Part shown: positions 37,666-47,013 of the stretch, in pieces
How positions within the stretch are numbered: position 1 is the first letter of the stretch
Layout of the letters: every line of letters starts with the position of its first letter
DNA from: Agarivorans gilvus
Lineage (GTDB): Bacteria > Pseudomonadota > Gammaproteobacteria > Enterobacterales > Celerinatantimonadaceae
NCBI RefSeq assembly: GCF_001420915.1
Contig: NZ_CP013021.1
Span: 10,001 to 74,000 of the forward strand
Length of the DNA stretch: 64,000 nt
Direction: 5' to 3'
Translations under genes and position numbers: made by a program
The notes under the pieces: model-generated
Database searches by the model: none
Told to the model about the DNA's origin: nothing
The model's input: the letters and a program-made list of their open reading frames with translations, nothing else

Positions 37666-38856
37666 TTGTTGCTGTTAGTGATTATCTATCTAGCTTTTAT
37701 TAGCTTAGGCCTACCTGATTCTTTACTTGGCTCATCTTGGCCAGTGATGCACCGTGAACTCAATAGTGCTATTGAGTTTGCCGGCTTGGTATCGGTTGTT
37801 GTGTGCTCCGGCACGGTATTCTCTAGTCTGTTATCGACCCGTCTAACCTATCGCTGGGGTACCGGTAAAGTGGTGTTGGTGAGTGTATTGATGACAGCCA
37901 TCGCACTGTATGGTTTTAGTATTACCGAGCATGTGTATCTACTAGTGCTATTTGCTATTCCTTTAGGTTTGGGAGCTGGTGCGGTTGATGCTGCCTTAAA
38001 CCACTTTGTGGCGGTGAACTACCAGTCTAAACATATGAATTATCTGCATTCATTTTGGGGAGTGGGAGCGACACTCGGGCCGATGATAATGGCATGGTTT
38101 TTAAGCCAACAATTGGGTTGGCGGGCCGGTTACGCGAGTATTTCCTATCTTCAGTTTGTGCTGGTGGCGGTTTTGCTGGTAGCTTTGCCTCTTTGGCAGC
38201 AGAGCTTGCGCCTTCAAGTGGGCGCTCAAGCCAAGCCCGTTAAGCCGCTAAGTAACCGTAGTGCGCTTAAAATAGCAGGGGTGAAATGGCAGCTGCTGAC
38301 TTTTTTTTGTTATTGCTCGCTAGAGCTGGGAGCTGGACTTTGGGCCGCCAGTTATCTGATTAGCGAGCACGGGCTAAGCGCTGCTAATGCCGCTTTTTGG
38401 ACCGCCATGTATTACTTGGGCATTACTTTTGGACGTTTTTTCTGTGGTTTTGCGGCCTCATTTGTGGCTGAGCATCAATTAGTACGAGGTGGCTTGTTTA
38501 CCCTGTTATTGGGAGTATTAATGTTAATGCTTCCCGAGTCGCCATTGCTGGCCAAATCTGGGCTAGTACTGATTGGTTTGGGCTGTGCGCCAGTTTATCC
38601 TAATACTATTCATCTCACGCCGCAGCGTTTTGGTGAACGCGCTTCTCAAGCTATTATTGGTTTATCTATGGCCTGTGCTTATGTGGGGAGCACCATCATG
38701 CCACCGCTTGTTGGTTTAGCGGCCGCAGCCAGTTCGTTTATGGTTTTGCCTTTAATATTGATAGGTTTTATCGGTTTAATGCTGATAAGCACAGAGCGTT
38801 TAATAAGATGTTCCAGCGGTACAGGGTCAGTTAAGCTAGACATTCCCACCGCATAA
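37666..38856 (+). CDS. Major facilitator superfamily transporter
   Basis: A 396-residue, 12-helix transporter. The first helix, LAFISLGLPDSLLGSSWPVM, and FSSLLSTRLTYRWGTGKVV (the loop 2-3 motif) are typical of an MFS group near the FucP/sugar branch. The start appears to be TTG at 37666; the next ATG would remove the first helix. Substrate unknown. It is followed after 42 bases by the phosphoribosyltransferase gene, with which it may share a message. Confidence 0.82.
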   Translation: MLLLVIIYLAFISLGLPDSLLGSSWPVMHRELNSAIEFAGLVSVVVCSGTVFSSLLSTRLTYRWGTGKVVLVSVLMTAIALYGFSITEHVYLLVLFAIPLGLGAGAVDAALNHFVAVNYQSKHMNYLHSFWGVGATLGPMIMAWFLSQQLGWRAGYASISYLQFVLVAVLLVALPLWQQSLRLQVGAQAKPVKPLSNRSALKIAGVKWQLLTFFCYCSLELGAGLWAASYLISEHGLSAANAAFWTAMYYLGITFGRFFCGFAASFVAEHQLVRGGLFTLLLGVLMLMLPESPLLAKSGLVLIGLGCAPVYPNTIHLTPQRFGERASQAIIGLSMACAYVGSTIMPPLVGLAAAASSFMVLPLILIGFIGLMLISTERLIRCSSGTGSVKLDIPTA

Positions 38857-38898
38857 TATTAGCGATGGCAGGTTGAGCGAACAAGCAAAGGAGCAAAT

Positions 38899-39428
38899 AT
38901 GCAGCAGCACGTGATAGGCGATACGCTGTTTAGTTCGCAGCAAATAAGCGCAGGGGTCGCGCAGGTGGCTCGGCAACTTAATCAACATTATCAAGGCCAG
39001 TCGGTGGTCGTTATTAGTGTTGTACCTGGTGGAATACTCTTTACTGCCGACTTAGTACGCCAGTTGGAATTTGATTTAGCGATGGACTATATCGCTTGCC
39101 CGCATACGCCGGGTGACCGGGACAACCAATCCCCATTGTTTACCAGCAAACCCTTAGTATTGCCAATAAGCCAGTGCTGGTGGTGGATGATGCTCTGGAA
39201 TCTGGCTCAACCATGCAGCGCTTAGTTACTTATCTCAGCAAATATTCGCCAAGTTCGCTGGCCATCGCCACCTTGTTAGTAAAACCGAGCCGAGTGAATA
39301 TTCCCTGCCCACAATACTATGCTTATGAGTTAGCTAATGACGATTTGTTGGTGGGTTATGGTTTGCCGTGGCAGCAGCGTTATAGAAATTTGCCCTTTAT
39401 CGCGACAGTGCTGCAGGGTGAGGTTTAG
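38899..39428 (+). CDS. Hypoxanthine-type phosphoribosyltransferase (one-base frame break)
   Basis: About 176 residues after repair. The N-part has the PRTase opening (VVVISVVPGGILFTADLVRQL), and the PRPP-binding loop VLVVDDALESGSTMQ lies in the second frame. The frame is lost at the C-run 39131-39134; one extra C yields DNQSPIVYQQTLSIANKPVLVVDD. The length and layout resemble hypoxanthine/guanine phosphoribosyltransferases, but the base it uses is not certain. ATG with an AGGAG site. Followed by a terminator. Confidence 0.8.
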
Positions 39429-39435
39429 TTAAATA

Positions 39436-39457
39436 AAAAGCCGCAGTAGCGGCTTTT
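39436..39457. terminator. Terminator shared by convergent genes
   Basis: AAAAGCCGC-AGTA-GCGGCTTTT is symmetrical, lying 7 bases after the phosphoribosyltransferase stop and 13 before the end of the convergent HopJ-family gene. Confidence 0.85.
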
Positions 39458-39470
39458 GTTGAATACGGGC

Positions 39471-39824
39471 TTAGGCTTTTTCGCTTAATGCTGCTTGGCT
39501 AAATTGAATACCATCCCAACCGTTTTGAATAAATTGGCGAATATTTTGGTGGTCTTCAGCATAGGGCTTGGCTAAGACATCTTGATAGTACTGGCCAAAA
39601 ATATGCAGCGTTTGCTGTTTATCCAACTGATTTAATTGGGCGAAGGCGAACACTTTGCATGAACCATTGTTTTCGCCAGCAGCATTTTGTTGGCTGCCGT
39701 TACTAAATGCACAAGGGCTAAAATCGTAGTTGGCGTCAATCAACGCGATACTATCTTCAAAACGAACTTGTTGTGGGTCGTTTGTCAGTACTTCAATAAA
39801 GCTTGCAATATCTGCCTGTGGCAT
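39471..39824 (-). CDS. HopJ-family protein
   Basis: A 117-residue protein matching the HopJ family: VRFEDSIALIDANYDFSPCAFSNG, NNGSCKVFAFAQLNQLDKQQTL, GQYYQDVL and DHQNIRQF with GWDGIQF at the end. The name comes from a Pseudomonas effector set, but family members are common in free-living marine bacteria and there is no type III system in the window. Function unknown; probably cytoplasmic. Confidence 0.85.
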   Translation of the reverse strand: MPQADIASFIEVLTNDPQQVRFEDSIALIDANYDFSPCAFSNGSQQNAAGENNGSCKVFAFAQLNQLDKQQTLHIFGQYYQDVLAKPYAEDHQNIRQFIQNGWDGIQFSQAALSEKA

Positions 39825-39885
39825 ACCTTACATCCTGTATGTTGGGGGAAAATCGGCCCCACCATAGTTCCTCCGCTGGCTTCGG

Positions 39886-40824
39886 TCAAGCTTTAGCGCG
39901 CGGTTGGGTTTGAATCAACCACATGGCTAGCATCACCAATAACGCCCCGGGTGCTAAGCGCCAAGAGAGTTGTTCGGTGCCCAACACAACCGTAAATATC
40001 ATCACTAAGACTGGTGTTAGGTAGCTATAGGCGGCTACTTTAGTTGGTCCCAGTTTTTGAGTTCCCAGTTGCAATAAGAAAAAGGTGAATAGGGTGGTAA
40101 ATAGGGCTAAGTAAAGTACTCCAATATAGGTGCTTGGTTCAACTTCTGCCCAAGTGACTTGGCCGAAACTGGGCAAAGAAACCAGTAATAAGGCTAAGGC
40201 GCCAAAGCTAATTACCCAGAACGTCATCACTTCTTGAGGCTCACCGCTATAAACCTTCTTAAGAAAGGCGTTATATAAACTCAGTAAGATACAGCCAAAT
40301 AAAAAGAGCAAATCACCGGCGTTTAATTGCAGGCTTAGCAGCGCACTTAGATCGCCACGAAAGACTATCCATAAGGCGCCAATAGTGCCGCTGAGCAGGC
40401 CTAAAGAGCGTCGCCCACAGCGCGCTTGTTTAATTACGAAGAAGCTGGCAATGGCAGTCATGGCGGGCAAAGTAGTATACAAGGCGCTGGTATTAAGCGC
40501 GCTGGTGGTGCGCAGTGCTTCAAACATACACCAGAAGTAGCCGACCAAGGGCAAACTTAGCAGCGCATAGTTTAGTAGTGCTTTAGCAGGAGGTAGAGTA
40601 AGCCCATTTCTACCAAAAACATAGGGAGCAAAAAACAGTGCAGCAGCTAAAAAACGCAAAAACATCATGACGACTGGCGGCAAGTCATGAGTAATTGCCG
40701 CGCCTACCGGAAACGAACTAGCCACCAGCGTTACCATTAGTAACATTAAGGCGTGAATTGGCAGCTTACTCTCTACCTGTGAGGGGGTGGTATTAATCGA
40801 TTCTAGTTTGGAAAGGTATTGCAT
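39886..40824 (-). CDS. EamA-family (DMT) transporter
   Basis: A 312-residue, ten-helix drug/metabolite transporter with two EamA repeats: PVGAAITHDLPPVVMMFLRFLAAALFFAPYVF in the first, and LYLALFTTLFTFFLLQLGTQKLGPTKVAAYSYLTPVLVMI in the second. The substrate is unknown; relatives export amino acids or nucleotide products. It is divergent from the LysR gene at 40933, a common arrangement in which the regulator controls the exporter. Confidence 0.88.
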   Translation of the reverse strand: MQYLSKLESINTTPSQVESKLPIHALMLLMVTLVASSFPVGAAITHDLPPVVMMFLRFLAAALFFAPYVFGRNGLTLPPAKALLNYALLSLPLVGYFWCMFEALRTTSALNTSALYTTLPAMTAIASFFVIKQARCGRRSLGLLSGTIGALWIVFRGDLSALLSLQLNAGDLLFLFGCILLSLYNAFLKKVYSGEPQEVMTFWVISFGALALLLVSLPSFGQVTWAEVEPSTYIGVLYLALFTTLFTFFLLQLGTQKLGPTKVAAYSYLTPVLVMIFTVVLGTEQLSWRLAPGALLVMLAMWLIQTQPRAKA

Positions 40825-40932
40825 GATTTCGTCTCAAGTTGCTTAGGTGAGCATTGTAATCGTATAGTTTGTTTCTGTTAATCAGTTATATTTGACATAT
40901 ACTGTTGAGATAAAGTTTACAATGGTGGGTTT

Positions 40933-41838
40933 ATGGAAGGGTTTTCGGCAATTCCGGTATTTGTGGCGGTGGTGGAGAGCGCCAGCTTTTCGGCTGCTGC
41001 ACGTGATTTGGGGATATCTAAATCTGCGGTCAGTAAACGAATTAACCTGTTAGAACAGCAGCTGGGGGTGAAGCTCCTACAACGTACAACGCGTAAGTTG
41101 AGTTTGACTGAGGCCGGTCAGCAGTATTATCAATACGCTGCTCAAGCTTATCATTCGGCTAAACAAGCCGAAGATGTAGTGGCACAATTACAAGGCGAGC
41201 CGCAAGGGCGCCTGCGGATTAATACCCCGATGTCTTTTGGGCGTTTACATATTGCACCGCTAATTGCCAAGTTTTTAGCACTCTACCCGAAGATCAGCAT
41301 CGATATGGTGATGGACGATAAGCAGGTTGACCTAGTCGCAGAGGGCTTTGATGTTGCGATTCGAGCGGGCGATTTACCCGACTCGTCATTGGTCGCGCGA
41401 AAACTGGCCCCCCTGTATAACGTATTGTGCGCTTCTCCGGCCTATCTGGATAAATACGGTCGCCCTAGTGAGCTTGAGCAATTACGGCAACATAATTGCC
41501 TGCAATTTACTTATTCCCGTGACGTTAAAGAGTGGTTGTTTATTCGTGATGGCCAAAGCCAGGCTGTGGAAGTTAAAGGTAATTTTAGAGTAAATAACAG
41601 CGAGGCGATGCGCGAAGCGATGCTGCAGGGACTAGGAATTGGCCGCCTACCCACCTTCATTGCCGCACCTGATATTAAACAAGGGCGCTTAGAAGCACTA
41701 TTTGAAGATTATGAGATGCCCAGTAAAAGCATTCACGCGGTATTTGCCGAGCGCCAGTTTCTACCAGCGAAGGTAAGGGTATTTATTGATTTTGCTGTGG
41801 AGCACTTTGCTCAGGAGCAACGCCACTGGGGTGCTTAG
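40933..41838 (+). CDS. LysR-family transcriptional regulator
   Basis: A 301-residue regulator. N-terminal winged helix-turn-helix (SFSAAARDLGISKSAVSKRINLLEQQLGVKLLQRTTRKLSLTEAG split over residues 16-60), then a substrate-binding domain of the CrgA/AaeR-like subgroup (LRINTPMSFGRLHIAPLIAKF, DVAIRAGDLPDSSLVARKLAP). TTGACA at about 40898 in the 108-base divergent spacer is a possible promoter element. The effector is unknown. Confidence 0.92.
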   Translation: MEGFSAIPVFVAVVESASFSAAARDLGISKSAVSKRINLLEQQLGVKLLQRTTRKLSLTEAGQQYYQYAAQAYHSAKQAEDVVAQLQGEPQGRLRINTPMSFGRLHIAPLIAKFLALYPKISIDMVMDDKQVDLVAEGFDVAIRAGDLPDSSLVARKLAPLYNVLCASPAYLDKYGRPSELEQLRQHNCLQFTYSRDVKEWLFIRDGQSQAVEVKGNFRVNNSEAMREAMLQGLGIGRLPTFIAAPDIKQGRLEALFEDYEMPSKSIHAVFAERQFLPAKVRVFIDFAVEHFAQEQRHWGA

Positions 41839-42381
41839 TGGCCTAAATCGCCGGGTTTGCGACCAGTTATTCAAAGAGCTCCGTTATATAGGCTTCAATT
41901 CACAGTGCCTTTGCTGAGTTGCTCTCAACACCGGTAGGTGCATATACACCAACTAATAGCCAATGTTGGCGCACTCATTAAGTAATGTCGTTTCCGACTT
42001 TGCGCCAAAGCAGAGGAATATGGGGCTGCGCTTTGGCGTTAAGATGGCCGCTTATTAAGAGTAAAGAAAATAATAAAGCCCAGCCTCCCCATGCTGCCTT
42101 CCAACCAGTAAAGATTCGATATCTTTAGAGATCTTAAAGCATAGTGGGTTGTTGCTCAGCTTCTGATAATTTAGCCCGGATGGTTAATTTGAAAGATTAA
42201 ATTGATTTAAATCTGCATCTTAAACGCTGGGATCTGTTAATTATGGTGGTTGCGCAGATATTAGAAGCGGTAAATGGAACATCGGACAATTGGGTTAAGA
42301 GATAGCCTTAGCCCGTAAGGCCGGTTTCTCAAATAATGGCCTTTTATAGGTCGATGTTTGGGTAATAAATAGGGAATAATT
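41839..42381. other. Non-coding stretch with hairpins
   Basis: No supported gene in 543 bases. Two hairpins stand out: arms 42003-42011 and 42030-42038 (CGCCAAAGC/GCTTTGGCG, 18-base loop), and 42305-42310 with 42316-42321 (GCCTTA/TAAGGC) enclosed by GAGA and TCTC. They could mark the LysR gene terminator, a 5' leader structure of the next gene, or a small RNA; nothing decides between these. Confidence 0.4.
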
Positions 42382-43077
42382 ATGATTAAACTATCTAACA
42401 GTTTTTTATTGCTAGTGTGTGTGCTGGTGGGCTTGTCGGGCTGCGCTAGTGTTGAAAGCAATCTCACCAATACTTTCGCTAAGCGTAGTGATGATTTTGG
42501 CGCTTATCCCAGCGATTATCAACGAGTGATTAGGCAAGATTTTAGTAAACTTGCGACGATACATCATCCTGAGTTTTTAGATTTTAAAATTCGCCGCCCG
42601 GTGAAGTTTTATAAAGTGTCACACTCTGGCTCAGAGGTAATATGGTATGCATGGGTAGCAGAAGTGGCAGTACCTGAGAAGGCTGTGTATAAGTTTCTCT
42701 CCGGCGATAGCACCGACTGGACGGTATATTATGTTCGCTTTAGCGGCGGTAAAATTACCGAGGTCATCCATGGTGAAGATTATGCCTACCTAAAATCCCA
42801 ACAGGGTTATGAGTTAGTTGAGCAAGGTAATACCGGCTATTTCAGAGCCCTTAACCGCGGCGCAGTGGTCAATAAAACATACAACACTTTAATTTCTTTC
42901 AGAGATGACCTTCCACCATTAACAGAAGTCGAGCAAGCAAAGTTGCAAACGCCTAAAACCCAAGGCTCTCAGCAGCCGGTTTCCGAGCAGTTACGCGAGC
43001 TTCATCAGTTGTACCAGGAAGGCATTATTAGTGAGCAGGAATTTACAGCGAAGAAGAAACAGTTACTCGAACTGTAA
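42382..43077 (+). CDS. Lipoprotein with C-terminal SHOCT domain
   Basis: A 231-residue protein with a lipobox LSGC (Cys21). The middle (residues 40-170) is a beta-rich region with no recognised family. The last 30 residues, QLRELHQLYQEGIISEQEFTAKKKQLLEL split over 203-231, are a SHOCT domain, a short helical oligomerisation motif. Function unknown; likely attached to a membrane facing the periplasm. Confidence 0.8.
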   Translation: MIKLSNSFLLLVCVLVGLSGCASVESNLTNTFAKRSDDFGAYPSDYQRVIRQDFSKLATIHHPEFLDFKIRRPVKFYKVSHSGSEVIWYAWVAEVAVPEKAVYKFLSGDSTDWTVYYVRFSGGKITEVIHGEDYAYLKSQQGYELVEQGNTGYFRALNRGAVVNKTYNTLISFRDDLPPLTEVEQAKLQTPKTQGSQQPVSEQLRELHQLYQEGIISEQEFTAKKKQLLEL

Positions 43078-43146
43078 GCCTCTTTTTTCCAAGGCTCCGC
43101 TCATCATGGCAATGATGGGGAAGCAGACAATCTTTGACCTTAATGT

Positions 43147-43857
43147 TTAGTTTATGGTTTGGCTGTTGGTCAGTTGACCCTTCGGTAGATTTAGCTGGTT
43201 AAAACTTTGCGCTAAAGCTCGACTTAACGCTGGAACTAACTCCGCATGTTTTTCATGTAGGTAGTGGTAAAGAGAATATTCCTTTAGCACCGCCACTTGT
43301 TTTATTTGAGGGTAGTGATGATGATCCAGTTCTCGTTGAGCAAAGTTGTTTGGCAATATCGCTAAGTCGACTCTATCACGCTGCAGCATCAGCATGGCTT
43401 GATGAGGCGTATTCACTACCTCTAGTTTGCGGTGAAAGCTAAGTGGCTGGCTCACCGTTAAAATACCGCGAACAATAGCTAGGCGATAGTTACGCAGGCT
43501 TTGCCAGTTTTTGATCACTATGCCGTGTTGCTTTGAATAGGCGACGATCTGCCCCTGTTGAATGGGAACATCGAGTTGTAAATAGTGAGGAAGCAGAACT
43601 TGAGTGGATGCGTCTCTAGCCAATACGGCGTCAAACTCTTGGTCTTGTTCAGCTTGTCTTATCGCGCGTAGCGCTGGCATTTGAGTTATGGATGTATCTA
43701 ATCCTAACTGAGCATAAGCCTGCTGAACCCCTGTTACTAAGGTTGAATTCGCTTCTTGATTAATTGAAGATACGTGCATTACTGGTTTAGCAAAAAGCCA
43801 ATTCGGCACGATGAGCAATAAGCATAAAACGATCGCTTTCAACGGAACTCCTATCAC
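43147..43857 (-). CDS. Periplasmic binding-protein-like protein, copy A
   Basis: A 236-residue exported protein with signal peptide (ending in LFAKP). The two-lobed SBP_bac_3-type fold is suggested by TQMPALRAIRQAEQDQEFDAVLARD, YRLAIVRGILTVSQP and VDLAILPNNFAQREL. It is a close paralogue of the next gene (44099-44758). No permease nearby; it could be a sensor partner or an orphan binding protein. Confidence 0.78.
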   Translation of the reverse strand: MIGVPLKAIVLCLLLIVPNWLFAKPVMHVSSINQEANSTLVTGVQQAYAQLGLDTSITQMPALRAIRQAEQDQEFDAVLARDASTQVLLPHYLQLDVPIQQGQIVAYSKQHGIVIKNWQSLRNYRLAIVRGILTVSQPLSFHRKLEVVNTPHQAMLMLQRDRVDLAILPNNFAQRELDHHHYPQIKQVAVLKEYSLYHYLHEKHAELVPALSRALAQSFNQLNLPKGQLTNSQTIN

Positions 43858-44098
43858 AGGTAGTCTAAGTAAAAGGTGTCAAAATAGCCTTCTTAGCAAA
43901 GCGACGCAGTATAGTTAATTAGCTTGTTGGCTCAAGTCTTTATTAGCGGAAAAGATTGAAAAACATCCAAGTTGCTTGTGGTGTAGCCAATTGTTGGCTC
44001 AGCTTTGAATTAAACGTTGGTGTATAAATCTTTGTTTTATCGAGTTTATTGCGGCAAGAAGGCGGATTTTAGCATTCTCTCGACTCCATCGACAGGGC

Positions 44099-44758
44099 TT
44101 ATTCTACTTGTTCTAGCTGGGCAAAGGCCTGAGTTAGCGCCGGAACGAGCTCGCGATGTTTATTATGGATAAAGTGGTACAAGTAGGTTTGGCCTAATAC
44201 TGCCACCGGTTTTACACGAGAATGACCATGATGTTCAATTTCGTAGCTACCAAAAATATCGGGGAGAATGGCTAAGTCAACACGCCCCGTTTCCAACATT
44301 CTTATGGCCTGATGAACGCTGTTTACTATTTCAAGTTTTTGGTGATCGGCTAGGGCCTGATTAATCGATAAGAAGCCGCGCACAATCGCGATACGATAGT
44401 GATTAAGGCTTTGCCAATCACTAACCGCCATATGGGGACGGGTGGCATAAGCAACGTGTAGTAAGCGCCGAAGCGGTATATCAATCTTTATATACTCAGT
44501 TAAATAGCTTTCAGCGGTGGGTTCGCGTAGCAAAACTGCATCAAATTCTTGACTATGCTTGGCTTGTTTTAACGCTCGTAGGGCCGGCATGTATTGAAGC
44601 TGGGCGGTAAAGCCAAGTTGCTTATAGGTTTGTATTATTTGTGTGATGGTAGCATGGGGAATGTCTGCTTCACGCACTGTTGCGATTTGCATTATTGGGT
44701 TGGCAAATAAGCTGCAAGGGAAGGCGAGCCATAAGCAAAAAATCCAGATCCTCAACAA
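44099..44758 (-). CDS. Periplasmic binding-protein-like protein, copy B
   Basis: A 219-residue exported protein with a signal peptide (ending in LFANP). It matches copy A along its length: QYMPALRALKQAKHSQEFDAVLLRE, YRIAIVRGFLSINQA, KLEIVNSVHQAIRML and VDLAILPDIFGSYEI. The tandem pair, separated by 241 bases, is a local duplication. Ligand unknown. Confidence 0.78.
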   Translation of the reverse strand: MLRIWIFCLWLAFPCSLFANPIMQIATVREADIPHATITQIIQTYKQLGFTAQLQYMPALRALKQAKHSQEFDAVLLREPTAESYLTEYIKIDIPLRRLLHVAYATRPHMAVSDWQSLNHYRIAIVRGFLSINQALADHQKLEIVNSVHQAIRMLETGRVDLAILPDIFGSYEIEHHGHSRVKPVAVLGQTYLYHFIHNKHRELVPALTQAFAQLEQVE

Positions 44759-44871
44759 TATTCCTTATCAATCTGTTGTTGCGCTACGATTTAACTGTAG
44801 CTAGGAGGTTAGGCACTAAGTATAAGCCGTGGGGGTTAAGTCTCTTCTTATAAGATTTACGCCTAAACGAA

Positions 44872-45378
44872 CTAACGTCCTCGCCAGCGTGGGTTAATTA
44901 TTGCCCAACGTTCATGGTCTTTCCAACCCTTTCCGCCAATATTTAAGTAGTTTTTAGATAACCCCTCTTTTACAAATCCAGCCTTGGCCACTAATGCTAT
45001 AGATGTCTTGTTGCTAGGTTGAATATTTGCCTCAAGGCGATGTAAGTTCAATTCATCAAAGGCTTCTTTTAATAATAAACGCATGCCAACTCTCATATAG
45101 CCTTGAGCTTGATGAGGCACAAAAACTTCGTAGCTAAGATAAGCTGATTGGAAAAAACCGCGAATAATGTTTGATATATTGAAGGTGCCAACAATTTCAC
45201 CATGCTCAGCCAAACACAGTAAATAGCGGTTGGGCTCTTCTAAATAGGCTCTTACATTGCTCGGTGGATAGCTCCAAGGTCGAAGGAAAATTTCACTCTT
45301 TTCATAACATTCGCTTAGTTCTTCTAGATCACAACGCTCGGGTTTTCGTAGGTAAAGTTGCGGGCTCACACAGCTCAT
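44872..45378 (-). CDS. GNAT acetyltransferase, RimJ/RimL type
   Basis: A 168-residue N-acetyltransferase. The sequence LYLRKPERCDLEEL opening, the acetyl-CoA region HQAQGYMRVGMRLLLKEAFDEL, and LHRLEANIQPSNKTSIALVAKAGFVKEG are typical of the RimJ subgroup, which acetylates protein N-termini or small amines. The substrate here is unknown. Confidence 0.87.
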   Translation of the reverse strand: MSCVSPQLYLRKPERCDLEELSECYEKSEIFLRPWSYPPSNVRAYLEEPNRYLLCLAEHGEIVGTFNISNIIRGFFQSAYLSYEVFVPHQAQGYMRVGMRLLLKEAFDELNLHRLEANIQPSNKTSIALVAKAGFVKEGLSKNYLNIGGKGWKDHERWAIINPRWRGR

Positions 45379-45498
45379 CCTTAATGTTTAAATGTTTTTT
45401 ATTTAATACCAACAATTTTGATAAGGCCATAAATATCAAAGAATGCTTAGTGCTTACAACGTAAACTATGGGTTTATTTTTAGCAAAAGGAAGCGGCT

Positions 45499-45684
45499 AT
45501 GTCCGATGAAATGAACAAATCAGAAGTAACAGTGGTGGACGTCAAAATTCCGTTTATGTCGATGGTGGTTTTAATGGTTAAATTTGCCGTGGCCTCTATT
45601 CCGGCACTACTGATTATTAGCGTTATTTTCGGCTTGGTTAGCATGATATTTGGTGGCTTTTTCCATGGTATGGGGCGATTTTAA
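45499..45684 (+). CDS. Small membrane protein of unknown function
   Basis: A 61-residue protein with a polar N-terminus (about 18 residues) and two closely spaced hydrophobic segments, the second with glycine-rich LVSMIFGGFFHGMGRF. The ATG has an AGGAAG site. I recognise no family. It lies 38 bases before the next gene and may be cotranscribed with it. Confidence 0.6.
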   Translation: MSDEMNKSEVTVVDVKIPFMSMVVLMVKFAVASIPALLIISVIFGLVSMIFGGFFHGMGRF

Positions 45685-45722
45685 ACTTGCCATATTCGCC
45701 AATGTTGAACAGAAGGTGTTGA

Positions 45723-46115
45723 ATGTTAAGACCCAATTTATCCCAAGGCTCAAGCCTATTGTTGGGCTTGAGCCTAATGAGTGCTGTAAGCGCAGAACTA
45801 TGGGTTTGCCATAATGACTATGAGGCGCGTTGTTCTGAGCTGGGTTGCGCAGTATACCAACAGGATGATTTTACGCCTGCGTCAGTGTTATTGAGTAGTG
45901 AAGGTGAGCTAGAAATTTGCTTGTATACGGGGTGCTGGCAAGGGCAAGGCCAAGTGTTGGCGCAGGCTCCTTATTTGGTTATTCAAGGAAACAAGCTTGA
46001 TTGGAATAGCCCGTTTAAAGTTGACCAACAAGATGCACTGCTAAGTCTAGAACGCTCGTCTAATATTGCTACTATGCAGGTGGCTGGTTTTCAGCTTAGC
46101 CTATTGTGTCATTAA
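45723..46115 (+). CDS. Exported cysteine-containing protein of unknown function
   Basis: A 130-residue protein with a signal peptide (residues 1-24, ending in VSA). The mature part has six cysteines (C29, C37, C42, C67, C72 and the penultimate residue), suggesting disulphides. No family recognised. The gene lies after the small membrane protein. Confidence 0.6.
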   Translation: MLRPNLSQGSSLLLGLSLMSAVSAELWVCHNDYEARCSELGCAVYQQDDFTPASVLLSSEGELEICLYTGCWQGQGQVLAQAPYLVIQGNKLDWNSPFKVDQQDALLSLERSSNIATMQVAGFQLSLLCH

Positions 46116-46202
46116 ACGATCACTTTACTGGCGCCAAGCGCTGCTTAAACTTGCTTGGCACTGGGCATAAGCCTAACTAAGTAAAAGAGCAGTGGAACAG
46201 TC

Positions 46203-46646
46203 ATGCAGTATAAAATAGTAAAAGCTAAGACAGAGTTTGCTGATGCTATAGCCCGCTTAACCGGACAATTGTCTTACGCGGTAAGTCGTGAGGAAACCAA
46301 GCAGTGGCTGATTGAATTAGAGCAGTCGGAGCGTCATGGTGTGTTTGTCGCGCTCATCAAACAAGATCTAGCTGGCTGGTTAGTGGTAGAGCATCGTTTA
46401 TCTTTAGAAGCTGGCCATCGAGCTGAGATTACGGGGCTGGTGGTGGGCTCAGACTATCGCCGTAGTGGTATTGCTCAAGGTTTAGTGGCCGCCGCGGAAC
46501 AATGGGCTAAACAGCAGGGTTTAGCGCGTATGGAGGTAAAGTCTAACGCTGCCCGAGTCGAATCGCATTTGTTCTACCCGTCGGTGGGTTATCAGCTAGA
46601 GAAAACCTCGCATAGCTACGCAAAAAAACTCGGCTCGGGCACATGA
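46203..46646 (+). CDS. GNAT acetyltransferase
   Basis: A 147-residue N-acetyltransferase with a single GNAT domain: acetyl-CoA motif LVVGSDYRRSGIAQGLVAAAEQWAKQQGLARMEVKSNAARVESHLFYPSVGYQ. The substrate is unknown. It is unrelated in detail to the GNAT at 44872. Confidence 0.87.
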   Translation: MQYKIVKAKTEFADAIARLTGQLSYAVSREETKQWLIELEQSERHGVFVALIKQDLAGWLVVEHRLSLEAGHRAEITGLVVGSDYRRSGIAQGLVAAAEQWAKQQGLARMEVKSNAARVESHLFYPSVGYQLEKTSHSYAKKLGSGT

Positions 46647-47013
46647 GTTGGTAGTGGAATGGCGGATGTGTAGCGGTTAATGGTAGCCCTAAAGTTAAAC
46701 CCTCATAGCCTTAGCAATCCCAAGTAGTCGGTGGGCTGCACGCTTGTATTACTTCTTTAGATTTCCTACATTGAGTCATTGTGACTAGCCTCGCTGGTAT
46801 GCCCTAATTGTTTCTTGGTAAGATGGGTTCAGCAATTTAGCTTATGCTTAAGACATTTATACATATTTTATTGATTAATAAATATAATTTACGTTTTGTT
46901 ATGCTTGAAAAAACGGTATGTTTGGATTTTGACTAGTAATAGTTACGAGCAGGAAGAATTTGATACAGGTAGAACGGAATATGAAGCCTGAATGAAGTGT
47001 AGAGACGATAATC
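46647..47013 (+). other. AT-rich intergenic region before the cyclase gene
   Basis: 367 bases without a supported gene. The stretch from about 46850 to 46960 is very AT-rich and probably holds the promoter of the cyclase gene, but no single pair of hexamers is convincing. Confidence 0.35.

Noticed and set aside
39174..39428. The C-terminal phosphoribosyltransferase frame as its own gene
   Set aside because: It holds only the PRPP loop and downstream part; one added C in the run 39131-39134 joins it to the upstream half.
39471..39824. A type III secretion effector (HopJ)
   Set aside because: The family name is misleading; no type III genes lie near and the family is common in free-living bacteria.
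42261..42470. A 69-codon minus-strand open frame
   Set aside because: It overlaps the start and signal peptide of the SHOCT lipoprotein, and has no recognisable features.
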